This document shows, in pieces, positions 1 through 5,652 of a stretch of DNA of 6,796 nucleotides. The stretch comes from Nitrospinota bacterium (lineage in GTDB: Bacteria; UBA8248). The notes below the pieces were generated by a model. The model was not told where the DNA came from. It worked only from the letters and a program-made list of their open reading frames with translations, and searched no databases. The translations under genes and the position numbers were made by a program. The stretch's first letter is position 1, and every line of letters begins with the position of its first letter. The stretch covers positions 1 to 6,796 of the forward strand of contig JAPYQX010000162.1 in the NCBI GenBank assembly GCA_029937135.1, written 5' to 3'.

Positions 1-421
1 CGAAAATCATAACGAAGGGGTACCGGGCGGGGCGCGGGGAGTTCGGCTGACGCGTGGACCGCGCGATTCCCGTAGGCCGAGAGCGAGGGCGGAGCCGCCC
101 GCAATGGGCTCGAGGCGTTGCCCACGTTGCCCGCCCTGACGGCGCTGGCCGGGGCCGCGATGTCGTCCGGAATTTCCGGGGCAACAAATGTCCCCGCCCC
201 CCGGCGGCTCTCGATATAGCCCTCGGCTATGAGCTGGTCATAGGCCGAGAGGACGGAGTTGCGCGAGACGCCCGCCTCCAAGGCGAGAGCGCGGCTCGCG
301 GGCAGACGCACGCCCGGTGGAGACCGCCCGGTGCGCTCCCCCCCGCGAGAATGGCCGCCCGGATGGACTCGTAGATGCGCTCATGAATACTTCCCGCCCC
401 AGCGGCGCTGAAAAAAACCAT
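1..421 (-). pseudogene. MocR/GabR-type (GntR family) transcription regulator, 5' part, frameshifted and cut by window edge
   Basis: Read on the - strand from ATG at 421-419, the protein begins with a GntR/MocR pattern: ERIYESIRAAILAGGSAPG (residues 14-32). The frame then breaks. In another frame, from about position 311 down to 1, the rest of the winged helix follows: VRLPASRALALEAG, VSRNSVLSAYDQLIAEGY (recognition helix) and ESRRGAGTFVA. After these come an Ala/Pro-rich linker and LRYDF, the usual lead-in to the fold-I aminotransferase domain, which would lie beyond position 1. Skipping 14 bases between 311 and 333 joins the halves exactly as AILAGGSAPG-VRLPASRAL. Without this, translation stops at 229-227 after 64 residues. 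No other stop interrupts the downstream frame to position 1. The start is chosen because GGAG (complement of 427-430) lies 5 bases upstream. Members of this family bind PLP and regulate neighbouring or divergent catabolic genes. A sequencing error is possible, but an indel of this size makes a real lesion more likely. Confidence 0.78.
311..333. repeat. 9-bp direct repeat (14-bp period) that disrupts the MocR-type gene
   Basis: CGCCCGGTG occurs at 311-319 and again at 325-333, separated by GAGAC, so the unit is 14 bp. Because 14 is not a multiple of 3, the insertion shifts the - strand reading frame. Deleting one unit restores both frame and family length across the start of the winged helix. 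This fits a short tandem duplication by slippage or recombination. A second way to restore frame, one more G in the 7-G run (complement of 338-344), leaves about four extra residues in the loop and so fits the family less well. Confidence 0.7.
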
Positions 422-430
422 GATTTCTCC

Positions 431-480
431 AGATACCGGCAGATACGCCCAAATACCGGCGGATACCAGCAAATACGGAC
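431..480. promoter_or_regulatory. Five tandem 10-bp repeats with ATAC core; candidate MocR operator
   Basis: Five consecutive decamers are visible: AGATACCGGC, AGATACGCCC, AAATACCGGC, GGATACCAGC and AAATACGGAC. ATAC at unit positions 3-6 and the final C are invariant, and the first two positions are always purines. The decamers on either side (421-430 and 481-490) lack the core. A 10-bp period puts every core on about the same DNA face. The array begins 10 bases upstream of the MocR-type start codon and directly abuts its Shine-Dalgarno site, so bound protein would cover that gene's promoter or leader. It ends 150 bp before the divergent MOSC gene. B. subtilis GabR, a member of the same family, is known to recognise ATACCA direct repeats, which supports an operator role. 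Binding here is inference. Confidence 0.6.
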
Positions 481-516
481 AGGCGGAGCCGGTGAATTCC
501 GGTTAAGACCGCACGC

Positions 517-531
517 AATAGTGACTCTATT
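517..531. promoter_or_regulatory. Short inverted repeat in the AT-rich divergent intergenic region
   Basis: AATAG-TGACT-CTATT is a perfect 5-bp inverted repeat with a 5-base centre. It sits in the 422-630 gap between the divergent MocR-type and MOSC genes. From about 515 to 580 this gap is clearly richer in A+T than the coding sequence around it, as expected of a promoter region. I could not find a convincing -35/-10 pair with normal spacing on either strand. Such a short palindrome can arise by chance. Confidence 0.25.
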
Positions 532-630
532 AATTTAACATAAATTGGACCTTCCATAGAGCCGCTTTTTGATCTATCTTTCCTTCCGTTCGATGGGGAT
601 TCATGAAAACATGACGAGAGGAGAGCCACG

Positions 631-1107
631 ATGTGGAAGGGGGAGGTGACATCGCTTCATTTCGCGCCCGAGGCGTCAGTCCCGATGGAGACCGCCGCCG
701 AGCTGCGGGCCATTGCCGGAAAGGGCATCGAGGGGGACCGCTATTTCAAGGGAATCGGTTTTTTCTCGAAGAACGAAGGCCCCAAGCGGCAGGTGACGCT
801 GTTCGAGAGCGAGGTCCTTGCGACCATCCTCCGCGACCACAACAAGGCGCTCGCGCCCGAGGAGTGCCGCATGAACCTCATCACGCGCGGCGCGCCGCTC
901 TCTCACCTGGTCGGCCGGACGTTCCGGGCAGGGGGGGTCACCCTGCGCGGAATAATGCTCAACGAGCCCTGCAAGCATCTTGAGGAGGTCATCGGCAAGC
1001 CGATCCTCTCCTCCCTGATTCACCGTTGCGGCCTCTTCGCGGAGGTGCTGGAAGGCGGCGTGATTCATCCCGGAGATTCCATCGAGGAAACCTCCCCCGC
1101 CAGCTAG
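631..1107 (+). CDS. MOSC domain-containing protein (YiiM/MOSC type)
   Basis: This is a 158-residue stand-alone MOSC domain, the C-terminal fold of molybdenum cofactor sulfurases, found in bacteria as small single-domain proteins that act on or carry sulfur, or detoxify N-hydroxylated compounds. Visible family landmarks are KGIEGDRYFKG (31-41), RQVTLFESE (53-61), a MNLITRG block (81-87) followed by LVGRTF (93-98), the conserved cysteine in NEPCKHLE (Cys114), and HRCGLFAEVLEGG near the C-terminus (131-143). Length is normal for a single-domain member. ATG at 631 is preceded by AGGAG (619-623) with 7-base spacing. There is no signal peptide or membrane segment, so it should be cytoplasmic. It is the first + strand gene after the divergent regulator and lies 19 bases before the transporter gene, so the two are probably co-transcribed. 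The substrate is not predictable from the sequence. Confidence 0.92.
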   Translation: MWKGEVTSLHFAPEASVPMETAAELRAIAGKGIEGDRYFKGIGFFSKNEGPKRQVTLFESEVLATILRDHNKALAPEECRMNLITRGAPLSHLVGRTFRAGGVTLRGIMLNEPCKHLEEVIGKPILSSLIHRCGLFAEVLEGGVIHPGDSIEETSPAS

Positions 1108-1126
1108 CAAGGAAAGACCTTCCCGC

Positions 1127-1882
1127 ATGAGTGAAATCGAGTGGGGCTTCGTCGCCCTGATCCTCTTCCTGGGCGGCCTCCTCAAGGGAAGCATCGGCTT
1201 CGGGCTTCCCGCGTTCTCAATTCCCTTTCTCTCGCTCATCCTCGGGCCGAGGGACGCGGTGGTGATGATCTCGGTCTCCGTCGTGCTCACCAATATCGAC
1301 AACGTGCGCCGCGATTTCTCCGAGTGGCGGAGCCTCCGCCAGATGCTCCCCTATTTCATCGTCGGGGCGGCATGCGTCCCGCTCGGGGTGCTTTTCCTCA
1401 GGAGCGGGAACCCGGAGCTCGTCCGCCTCGTCATCGGGCTGGTGGTATTCGCCTATCTCGGCGTCCAGCGCTATCTGCCGGACATGAGCAACCTCGGCGC
1501 CGCCGCCCGGCGGGGTATCGGGGCGGGCTGCGGGATACTGGCCGGCTTTCTGGCGGGGATGGCCAACCTCCCCGGCCCGGTGAGCATCATCTACTTCACG
1601 ATGTTCCGCCTCTCCAAAAATGCTTTTATCTTCCTCATCAACGCTTTCAACACCCTCACCGTCGGCGGCGCCATCGTGACTTACGCCGTCAGCGGCGAAT
1701 ATACTCCACACGCGATCACACGCGCCGCGCTCGCCCTCGTTCCCGTCTACGCGGGATTCTGGACGGGCGTCCGGCTGCGAGAGAGACTCTCGACCGAGCG
1801 CTTCTTCAGGCTGGTCAACGCGGGCCTCTTCGGGGTGGCGAGCCTTCTCCTCGTCCGGGGCCTCTGGAATTTTCTCTCCTAG
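1127..1882 (+). CDS. Sulfite exporter TauE/SafE family membrane transporter
   Basis: This is a 251-residue, highly hydrophobic protein with about seven or eight membrane segments, at roughly residues 6-38, 43-60, 73-92, 97-116, 129-148, 152-188, 195-216 and 228-250. The TauE/SafE (formerly DUF81) pattern is recognisable as two related halves. The N-terminal half has GLLKGSIGFGLPAFSIPFL and the second half has GILAGFLAGMANLPGP. The C-terminal segment GVRLRERLSTERFFRLVNAG is typical of the family's last loop and helix. Family members move sulfite, sulfoacetate or other small organic anions across the inner membrane, and the substrate here is unknown. The GGPP often found in the second half reads NLPGP. 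ATG at 1127 follows an AAGGAAAG purine tract (1109-1116) at slightly long spacing. The gene starts 19 bases after the MOSC gene, consistent with one transcript, and 132 bases separate it from the M24 gene. Confidence 0.9.
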   Translation: MSEIEWGFVALILFLGGLLKGSIGFGLPAFSIPFLSLILGPRDAVVMISVSVVLTNIDNVRRDFSEWRSLRQMLPYFIVGAACVPLGVLFLRSGNPELVRLVIGLVVFAYLGVQRYLPDMSNLGAAARRGIGAGCGILAGFLAGMANLPGPVSIIYFTMFRLSKNAFIFLINAFNTLTVGGAIVTYAVSGEYTPHAITRAALALVPVYAGFWTGVRLRERLSTERFFRLVNAGLFGVASLLLVRGLWNFLS

Positions 1883-2003
1883 CGCTTCCGCGCCGGGCCT
1901 TTTCGCCGCCGGGCGTACGAGGTATCCTGACCCACCAGACACAACAGCACTTTCCCGGCCCCGGTCTCGACCCTCAATCTCGATTTGGGCCCCGGCCCGC
2001 GAC

Positions 2004-2008
2004 AGGAG
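2004..2008 (+). promoter_or_regulatory. Shine-Dalgarno site fixing the M24 gene start
   Basis: AGGAG ends 6 bases before ATG 2015 and is the only good ribosome-binding site near the gene's 5' end. The reading frame stays open upstream to a TTG at 1985, but the ten added residues are Gly/Pro/Arg-rich and have no ribosome-binding site, so the longer form is unlikely. Confidence 0.7.
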
Positions 2009-2014
2009 CCCGCC

Positions 2015-3202
2015 ATGAGCGAGGATTACTACCCCCGGTTTTCGGACGATGAGATGTCCCGCCGCCACGGCCTCGCGCGGGGACTCATGGACGCCGAGGG
2101 CCTCGACGCCCTCCTCCTTTACGGCTTCAGCGGCTCGAATCGAAACGCCCAGGCTAATATCTTCTGGCTGTCGTGCTACCGCGACTTCAACCACGCCTAC
2201 CTCATCTTTCCAAAGGAGGGCGACCCCTCCCTCTTCGTCGGGCTCTACAACCACCTCCACAACGCGCGGGGAATCGCGATATTCGACGACGTGCGCCACG
2301 GCGCTTACGGCAACCCCGAGGTGATGGCCGGCCAGCTCGACACCCTCGATCTCGGCGCGGGGAGAATCGGCCTCATCGGCATCAATCCACGCTTCAAAAG
2401 TCTCATCCCCTTCGAGCACATGGACTATCTCAAGGAGAAATTTCCCGAAGCCGAGTGGGTGGACGTTTCCGCCAGGTTCCGCGACATGCGGATCATCAAG
2501 AGCGGCGAGGAGATCGCCTGGCTTAAGGAGGCCGCCCGCCTGAGCGATCTCTCGATGACGGCCTGCGAGGAGTTCGCCCGTCCCGGCATCTCGGAAATTG
2601 AACTCTCCGGGCGGATGGCCGCCGCCTTCCGCGTAGAGGGCGGCGAGCAGATGGTCCACTTCGTCACCGCCACGCCCATGACCGCTCCCGAAACTCCGCT
2701 GCCCTGGCAAAACCCCCGGCGGCGCAAGCTCGAGGCGGGCGACATCGTCCTCACCGAGGTCAGCGCCGCCTACTACGGCTACGCGGCCCAGGTGCTCCGC
2801 CCTTTCACGGTCGCGGCGGACCCGACGCCTCCCTACAGCGCACTTTTCGACGCGGCGATGGCCTGCTTCGAGGGCGTGACCGGCGCGATGAAGGCCGGCG
2901 CCCCGGTCGGGGACATCCTCGATGCCGTCGATGTCATCCCCGAGCGGGGTTTTGAAATTTACGACTCGATCGCGCACGGTTTCGGGGTGGACCTCGTTCA
3001 GCCCTCTATCGGCATCCGCGGCTCGGGCTACGCCCTTCCCCCCGCGGACTTCCGCTACGAGGAGAACATGGTGATGGTGGTCCAGCCCAATCCGATGGAC
3101 GCCGAGGGCCGCGGCCTCCAGATCGGCGACCTGGGCATCGTCACCAAGGAGGGTTTCCAGAGCCTGCACAGCTACCCGATGGCGTTTCCCCGATGCGGGT
3201 AA
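2015..3202 (+). CDS. M24 (pita-bread fold, creatinase/Xaa-Pro peptidase-like) family protein with altered metal site
   Basis: This is a 395-residue protein with the two-domain creatinase/prolidase layout: an N-terminal domain (about 15-155, with GLDALLLYG and AYLIFPKEGDPSLFVG), the junction MRIIKSGEEIAWLKEAA (158-174), then the pita-bread domain to about 390. Usual M24 enzymes bind two metals through Asp, Asp, His, Glu, Glu. The aligned positions here are Glu248 (LTEVSAAYYGYA), Gln259 (AQVLRPF), His321 (HGFG), Gln357 (VVQPNP) and Gly371 (QIGDLGIVT), so only His is kept. The position matching the creatinase catalytic His (before NP) appears to be Trp231 (PWQNP). The fold is otherwise intact, so this looks like a divergent subfamily and not a decaying gene. 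It could be a metal-independent hydrolase, as creatinase itself is, or a non-catalytic protein. ATG 2015 is preferred over the in-frame TTG at 1985 because AGGAG (2004-2008) lies 6 bases before it. No signal peptide is seen. Confidence 0.87.
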   Translation: MSEDYYPRFSDDEMSRRHGLARGLMDAEGLDALLLYGFSGSNRNAQANIFWLSCYRDFNHAYLIFPKEGDPSLFVGLYNHLHNARGIAIFDDVRHGAYGNPEVMAGQLDTLDLGAGRIGLIGINPRFKSLIPFEHMDYLKEKFPEAEWVDVSARFRDMRIIKSGEEIAWLKEAARLSDLSMTACEEFARPGISEIELSGRMAAAFRVEGGEQMVHFVTATPMTAPETPLPWQNPRRRKLEAGDIVLTEVSAAYYGYAAQVLRPFTVAADPTPPYSALFDAAMACFEGVTGAMKAGAPVGDILDAVDVIPERGFEIYDSIAHGFGVDLVQPSIGIRGSGYALPPADFRYEENMVMVVQPNPMDAEGRGLQIGDLGIVTKEGFQSLHSYPMAFPRCG

Positions 3203-3216
3203 TGGGTGCGGGTAAT
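3194..3216. repeat. 10-bp direct repeat overlapping the M24 stop codon
   Basis: TGCGGGTAAT occurs at 3194-3203 and 3207-3216, a 13-bp period. The first copy contains the M24 stop codon TAA (3200-3202). It looks like a small tandem duplication at the gene's 3' end. I see no hairpin followed by a T-run here, and no function is evident. Confidence 0.5.
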
Positions 3217-3378
3217 TAGAAACTGTGGATAAAAGAGGCCGCGGATTAAATCGTGAAGATTTGCGCCCCCTTTTTCCGAAATTGTCCTAAGATAAGAGAA
3301 TGCAACCAGAATGACCCGGAGGGGGGATCACTCAGTTCACTCCATTATTTCACTTTATTTCAGATGAGGCGCCTTGTC

Positions 3379-4596
3379 ATGGGAAATCGCGCACTAGCCT
3401 GGATACTCATCATTTTACTGCTTGCCGGGGGAGGCTACTTCGCTCGCGAGTCCATCAATCGCGGCAAAGCCCTCGACGCCGCCCGGGAGGATCTCAAGGC
3501 CCGCAAAACCGACCACTCCGAAGCCCTGATATTCGCGGTCAAGCAGCGCCAGACCATAGCCGTCCAAAAAGAACAGCTCGGCAAGGCGAAGGCCGCCCTC
3601 TCCGACGCCGGTGAGGAACAAAAGACCGCCCTCGCCTTTGAGCGGGAGGCGAAGACCCAGGCCGAGGAGGTTATGAAAGCGGCGGAGGCCAAGGTCGAAG
3701 ACCTGAACAAAGCCGCCATCCGCCGGGCGGCCGAGATGGCCAGTCTTCAGAGTTCCCTCACCGGGGCGAAGAAGGCGCGCGATGCCGTCGTGGAGCGGTT
3801 GGAATCCGTCGCGGAACGGCTCAAGAAGAGTGAGGCCGATACCACCCGCGAACAGGAGAAAACAGCACGGCTCGAAGCCAATCTGGCCGGGGTGCGGGAG
3901 GAATCGGAGCGTAAAATCAAAAAGAGTGCGACCAGCATCGACCAGGAGCGGGAGAAAAGCGCCCGCCTCGAGGCCGAGAGGGCCCAGCTCCGCTCCGCTC
4001 TCGCCGGGGAGTCGTCCACCGCCGAGTCGAACCTGAAAAAACTCGCAAAGGTGAGCGCCCTGCTCAATGTCTCCGAGGAGGAGCGGCGCACCGCCCTCGA
4101 TCAGGCGCGGTCAACCTCCCAAAAGGCCCGCGAGGAGGCCCTTCGCGCGAAACGGCTTGAAGACTCACTTGCCGCGCTTTCCCGAAAATACAAAAACCAG
4201 CTCACCATCCTCAGCAAAAAGAAGGGAACCTTCCAGATCAAAATCTTGGACCTCCTTCTTTTCGATGTGGGAAGCGCGTCGATCAAGGAAGGCGGCCTCG
4301 ATGCGCTCGATCGCATCGCCTCGGCCATCAAGGGCCAGCCCGGCCGGACGGTCCGGGTGGAGGGTCACACCGACAACCTGCCCATCGCGGGCGATCTCGC
4401 CCGCCGCTACCCGACGAACTGGGAGCTGTCCTCGGCGCGGGCCATCGCCGTCGTCCGCCGGTTGGAGACTCAGGGCGTCTCACCGGGGCGCCTCTCGGCC
4501 ACGGGCTACTCCTTTCACCGCCCCGCCGCGGACAACAATACCGCCGAGGGACGCGCCCGGAACCGCCGGATCGAAATCCTGATGCGCCGGCCTTGA
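3379..4596 (+). CDS. OmpA/MotB-family protein: membrane anchor, long coiled coil, peptidoglycan-binding domain
   Basis: Starting at ATG 3379, this is a 405-residue protein with three parts. Residues 3-21 (ALAWILIILLLAGGGYF) form one membrane segment. Residues about 28-280 are charged, Ala/Glu/Lys/Arg-rich and heptad-like, a long coiled coil containing a 32-residue internal repeat (EQEKTARLEA at 158-167, EREKSARLEA at 190-199). Residues about 288-405 are an OmpA C-terminal domain, with LLFDVGSASI, VEGHTDNLPI, PTNWELSSARA and ARNRRIEI. Asp332 (in GHTD) and Arg396 (in NRR) match the residues that bind diaminopimelate in this fold. The predicted topology is an inner-membrane anchor with a periplasmic rod reaching the cell wall. 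The PTNWELSSARA block resembles MotB-type proteins, but no MotA partner is in the window. The frame is open from GTG 3253. I chose ATG 3379 because GAGG (3366-3369) lies 9 bases upstream and the membrane segment then starts at once. ATG 3364 is possible. It may not be functionally linked to the metabolic genes. Confidence 0.87.
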   Translation: MGNRALAWILIILLLAGGGYFARESINRGKALDAAREDLKARKTDHSEALIFAVKQRQTIAVQKEQLGKAKAALSDAGEEQKTALAFEREAKTQAEEVMKAAEAKVEDLNKAAIRRAAEMASLQSSLTGAKKARDAVVERLESVAERLKKSEADTTREQEKTARLEANLAGVREESERKIKKSATSIDQEREKSARLEAERAQLRSALAGESSTAESNLKKLAKVSALLNVSEEERRTALDQARSTSQKAREEALRAKRLEDSLAALSRKYKNQLTILSKKKGTFQIKILDLLLFDVGSASIKEGGLDALDRIASAIKGQPGRTVRVEGHTDNLPIAGDLARRYPTNWELSSARAIAVVRRLETQGVSPGRLSATGYSFHRPAADNNTAEGRARNRRIEILMRRP

Positions 4597-4597
4597 G

Positions 4598-4614
4598 CGT
4601 GCCGTCCCGGCACG
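4598..4614 (+). terminator. GC-rich hairpin just after the OmpA-like gene, without a T-run
   Basis: CGTGCCG-TCC-CGGCACG is a perfect 7-bp stem with a 3-base loop, beginning 2 bases after the stop codon at 4594-4596. It is followed by GGGGCC with no T-tract, so it is not a standard intrinsic terminator. It could slow polymerase, protect the upstream mRNA 3' end or be a weak terminator. The next gene begins 26 bases after it. Confidence 0.4.
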
Positions 4615-4620
4615 GGGGCC

Positions 4621-4636
4621 GCTCCGGTGCGGGAGC
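4621..4636 (+). promoter_or_regulatory. Possible RNA hairpin covering the Shine-Dalgarno site of the dehydrogenase gene
   Basis: GCTCC (4621-4625) can pair with GGAGC (4632-4636) across a 6-base loop. The right arm contains most of GGGAG (4631-4635), the only ribosome-binding site before ATG 4640. If formed, the stem would dampen initiation. With only 5 bp in a GC-rich setting it may have no role. Confidence 0.25.
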
Positions 4637-4639
4637 CAA

Positions 4640-5617
4640 ATGAAAATTGCCATACTGGACGACTATTTCGACACACTGCGCACCCTCAAGTGTTTTGAAA
4701 AACTTGCCGGCAACGAGGTCACCGTCTGGAACGATCACGTTCAGGAGGTGGGCCCGCTCGCCGAGCGCCTGAAAGACACCGAGGCGCTCGTCCTCATCCG
4801 GGAGCGCACGAAAATCCGCGCTCCCCTGCTCGAGCGATTGCCCCGCCTGAAACTCATCAGCCAGCGAAGCGTATACCCCCATATCGACCTCGGCGCATGC
4901 ACCCGCCTCGGGATACTCCTCTCATCGAGCCAGCATCCGGGGACGCCCTCCTACGCCACCGCCGAGCTTGCGTGGGGACTGATCATATCGGCGATGCGGC
5001 AAATCCCCCAACAAATGGCCTCACTCAAGGCGGGCCGGTGGCAGATGGGCGTCGGCAGCACGTTGCGAGGCCGCACCCTCGGCATCTTCGGCTACGGCCG
5101 GATCGGCGGCGCCGTCGCGGGCTACGGCACGGCGTTCGGGATGGATATCCTGGTGTGGGCGAGTGAAGCCTCCCGCGCCCGCGCCGAGGCCGACGGCTAC
5201 CGGACGGCGGCCAGCAAGGAGACTTTTTTCGAGGAGAGCGATGTCATCTCGCTCCATGTGCGCCTTTACGACTCGACCCGGGGCATCGTCACCGGAGCCG
5301 ATCTCAGCCGCATGAAACCCACCGCGCTCCTTGTGAACACCAGCCGCGCCCAGATCATCGAAGTGGGCGCCCTCGCGCGTGCCCTGCGCGACGGCCGTCC
5401 CGGCATGGCCGCCATGGATGTCTACGAGGAAGAACCCCTCCGGGACACCGGCGATTCCCTCATCAACATGGAAAACGTTGTCTGCACCCCCCACATCGGT
5501 TATGTCTCCCGGGATGAGTATGAGCTACAGTTCACCGACATTTTCGATCAAATCATCGCCTACGAGGCCGGCGCGCCCATCAACGTCATCAATCCCGAAG
5601 CGGCGGGACGCAGATAA
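4640..5617 (+). CDS. D-2-hydroxyacid dehydrogenase family protein
   Basis: This 325-residue protein is an NAD(P)-dependent oxidoreductase expected to interconvert a 2-oxoacid and a D-2-hydroxyacid in the cytoplasm. It shows the family layout: a split substrate-binding domain (about 1-105 and 290-325) flanking a Rossmann domain. GYGRIG (151-156) is the dinucleotide-binding loop. The catalytic set is complete: Arg236 (NTSRAQII), Glu265 (VYEEEP) and His285 (CTPHIGYV). At the end of the second Rossmann strand the sequence reads LVWASEAS where NAD-preferring members usually have Asp, so NADP use or dual use is possible. The N-terminal block with VYPHIDLGACTRLGI and GTPSYATAELAWGL agrees with a recognisable phosphoglycerate-dehydrogenase-like subgroup. 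The substrate is not assignable. GGGAG (4631-4635) lies 4 bases before ATG 4640. It ends 35 bases before the next oxidoreductase gene, probably in the same transcript. Confidence 0.92.
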   Translation: MKIAILDDYFDTLRTLKCFEKLAGNEVTVWNDHVQEVGPLAERLKDTEALVLIRERTKIRAPLLERLPRLKLISQRSVYPHIDLGACTRLGILLSSSQHPGTPSYATAELAWGLIISAMRQIPQQMASLKAGRWQMGVGSTLRGRTLGIFGYGRIGGAVAGYGTAFGMDILVWASEASRARAEADGYRTAASKETFFEESDVISLHVRLYDSTRGIVTGADLSRMKPTALLVNTSRAQIIEVGALARALRDGRPGMAAMDVYEEEPLRDTGDSLINMENVVCTPHIGYVSRDEYELQFTDIFDQIIAYEAGAPINVINPEAAGRR

Positions 5618-5652
5618 TCGTTTTTAACTAAAATTTTAATAAGGAGCATTTC

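Noticed and set aside
338..344. 7-base C run as the cause of the MocR frameshift (one base missing)
   Set aside because: One added base also restores frame but leaves about four extra residues in the loop before RLPASR, while removing the 14-bp unit gives the exact family length. A homopolymer error is kept only as the weaker alternative.
54..374. 106-codon open frame on the + strand at the left edge
   Set aside because: The opposite strand here encodes recognisable MocR sequence; the + strand translation is Arg/Gly/Ala-rich and featureless.
431..480. Decamer array as a CRISPR array or replication iterons
   Set aside because: The units are 10 bp with no spacers, and no rep, oriV or cas gene is nearby. 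Its position against a regulator start fits an operator better.
1141..2052. 303-codon open frame on the + strand overlapping the transporter gene
   Set aside because: It is very Arg/Pro-rich out-of-frame translation of the TauE/SafE gene with no motif of its own.
1217..3169. 650-codon open frame on the - strand opposite the transporter and M24 genes
   Set aside because: It is antisense to two clear family members, is rich in Asp/Glu/His/Arg/Gly of the kind GC-rich antisense frames give, and shows no domain pattern.
2015..3202. M24 protein as ectoine hydrolase, suggested by the MocR neighbour
   Set aside because: The MocR plus M24 pairing recalls ectoine catabolism, but the visible motifs do not resemble ectoine hydrolase as I know it, and no other ectoine gene is in the window.
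3261..3293. TTGCGC ... TAAGAT as a promoter for the OmpA-like gene
   Set aside because: The 21-bp spacing is too long for a normal sigma-70 promoter and no better pair was found.
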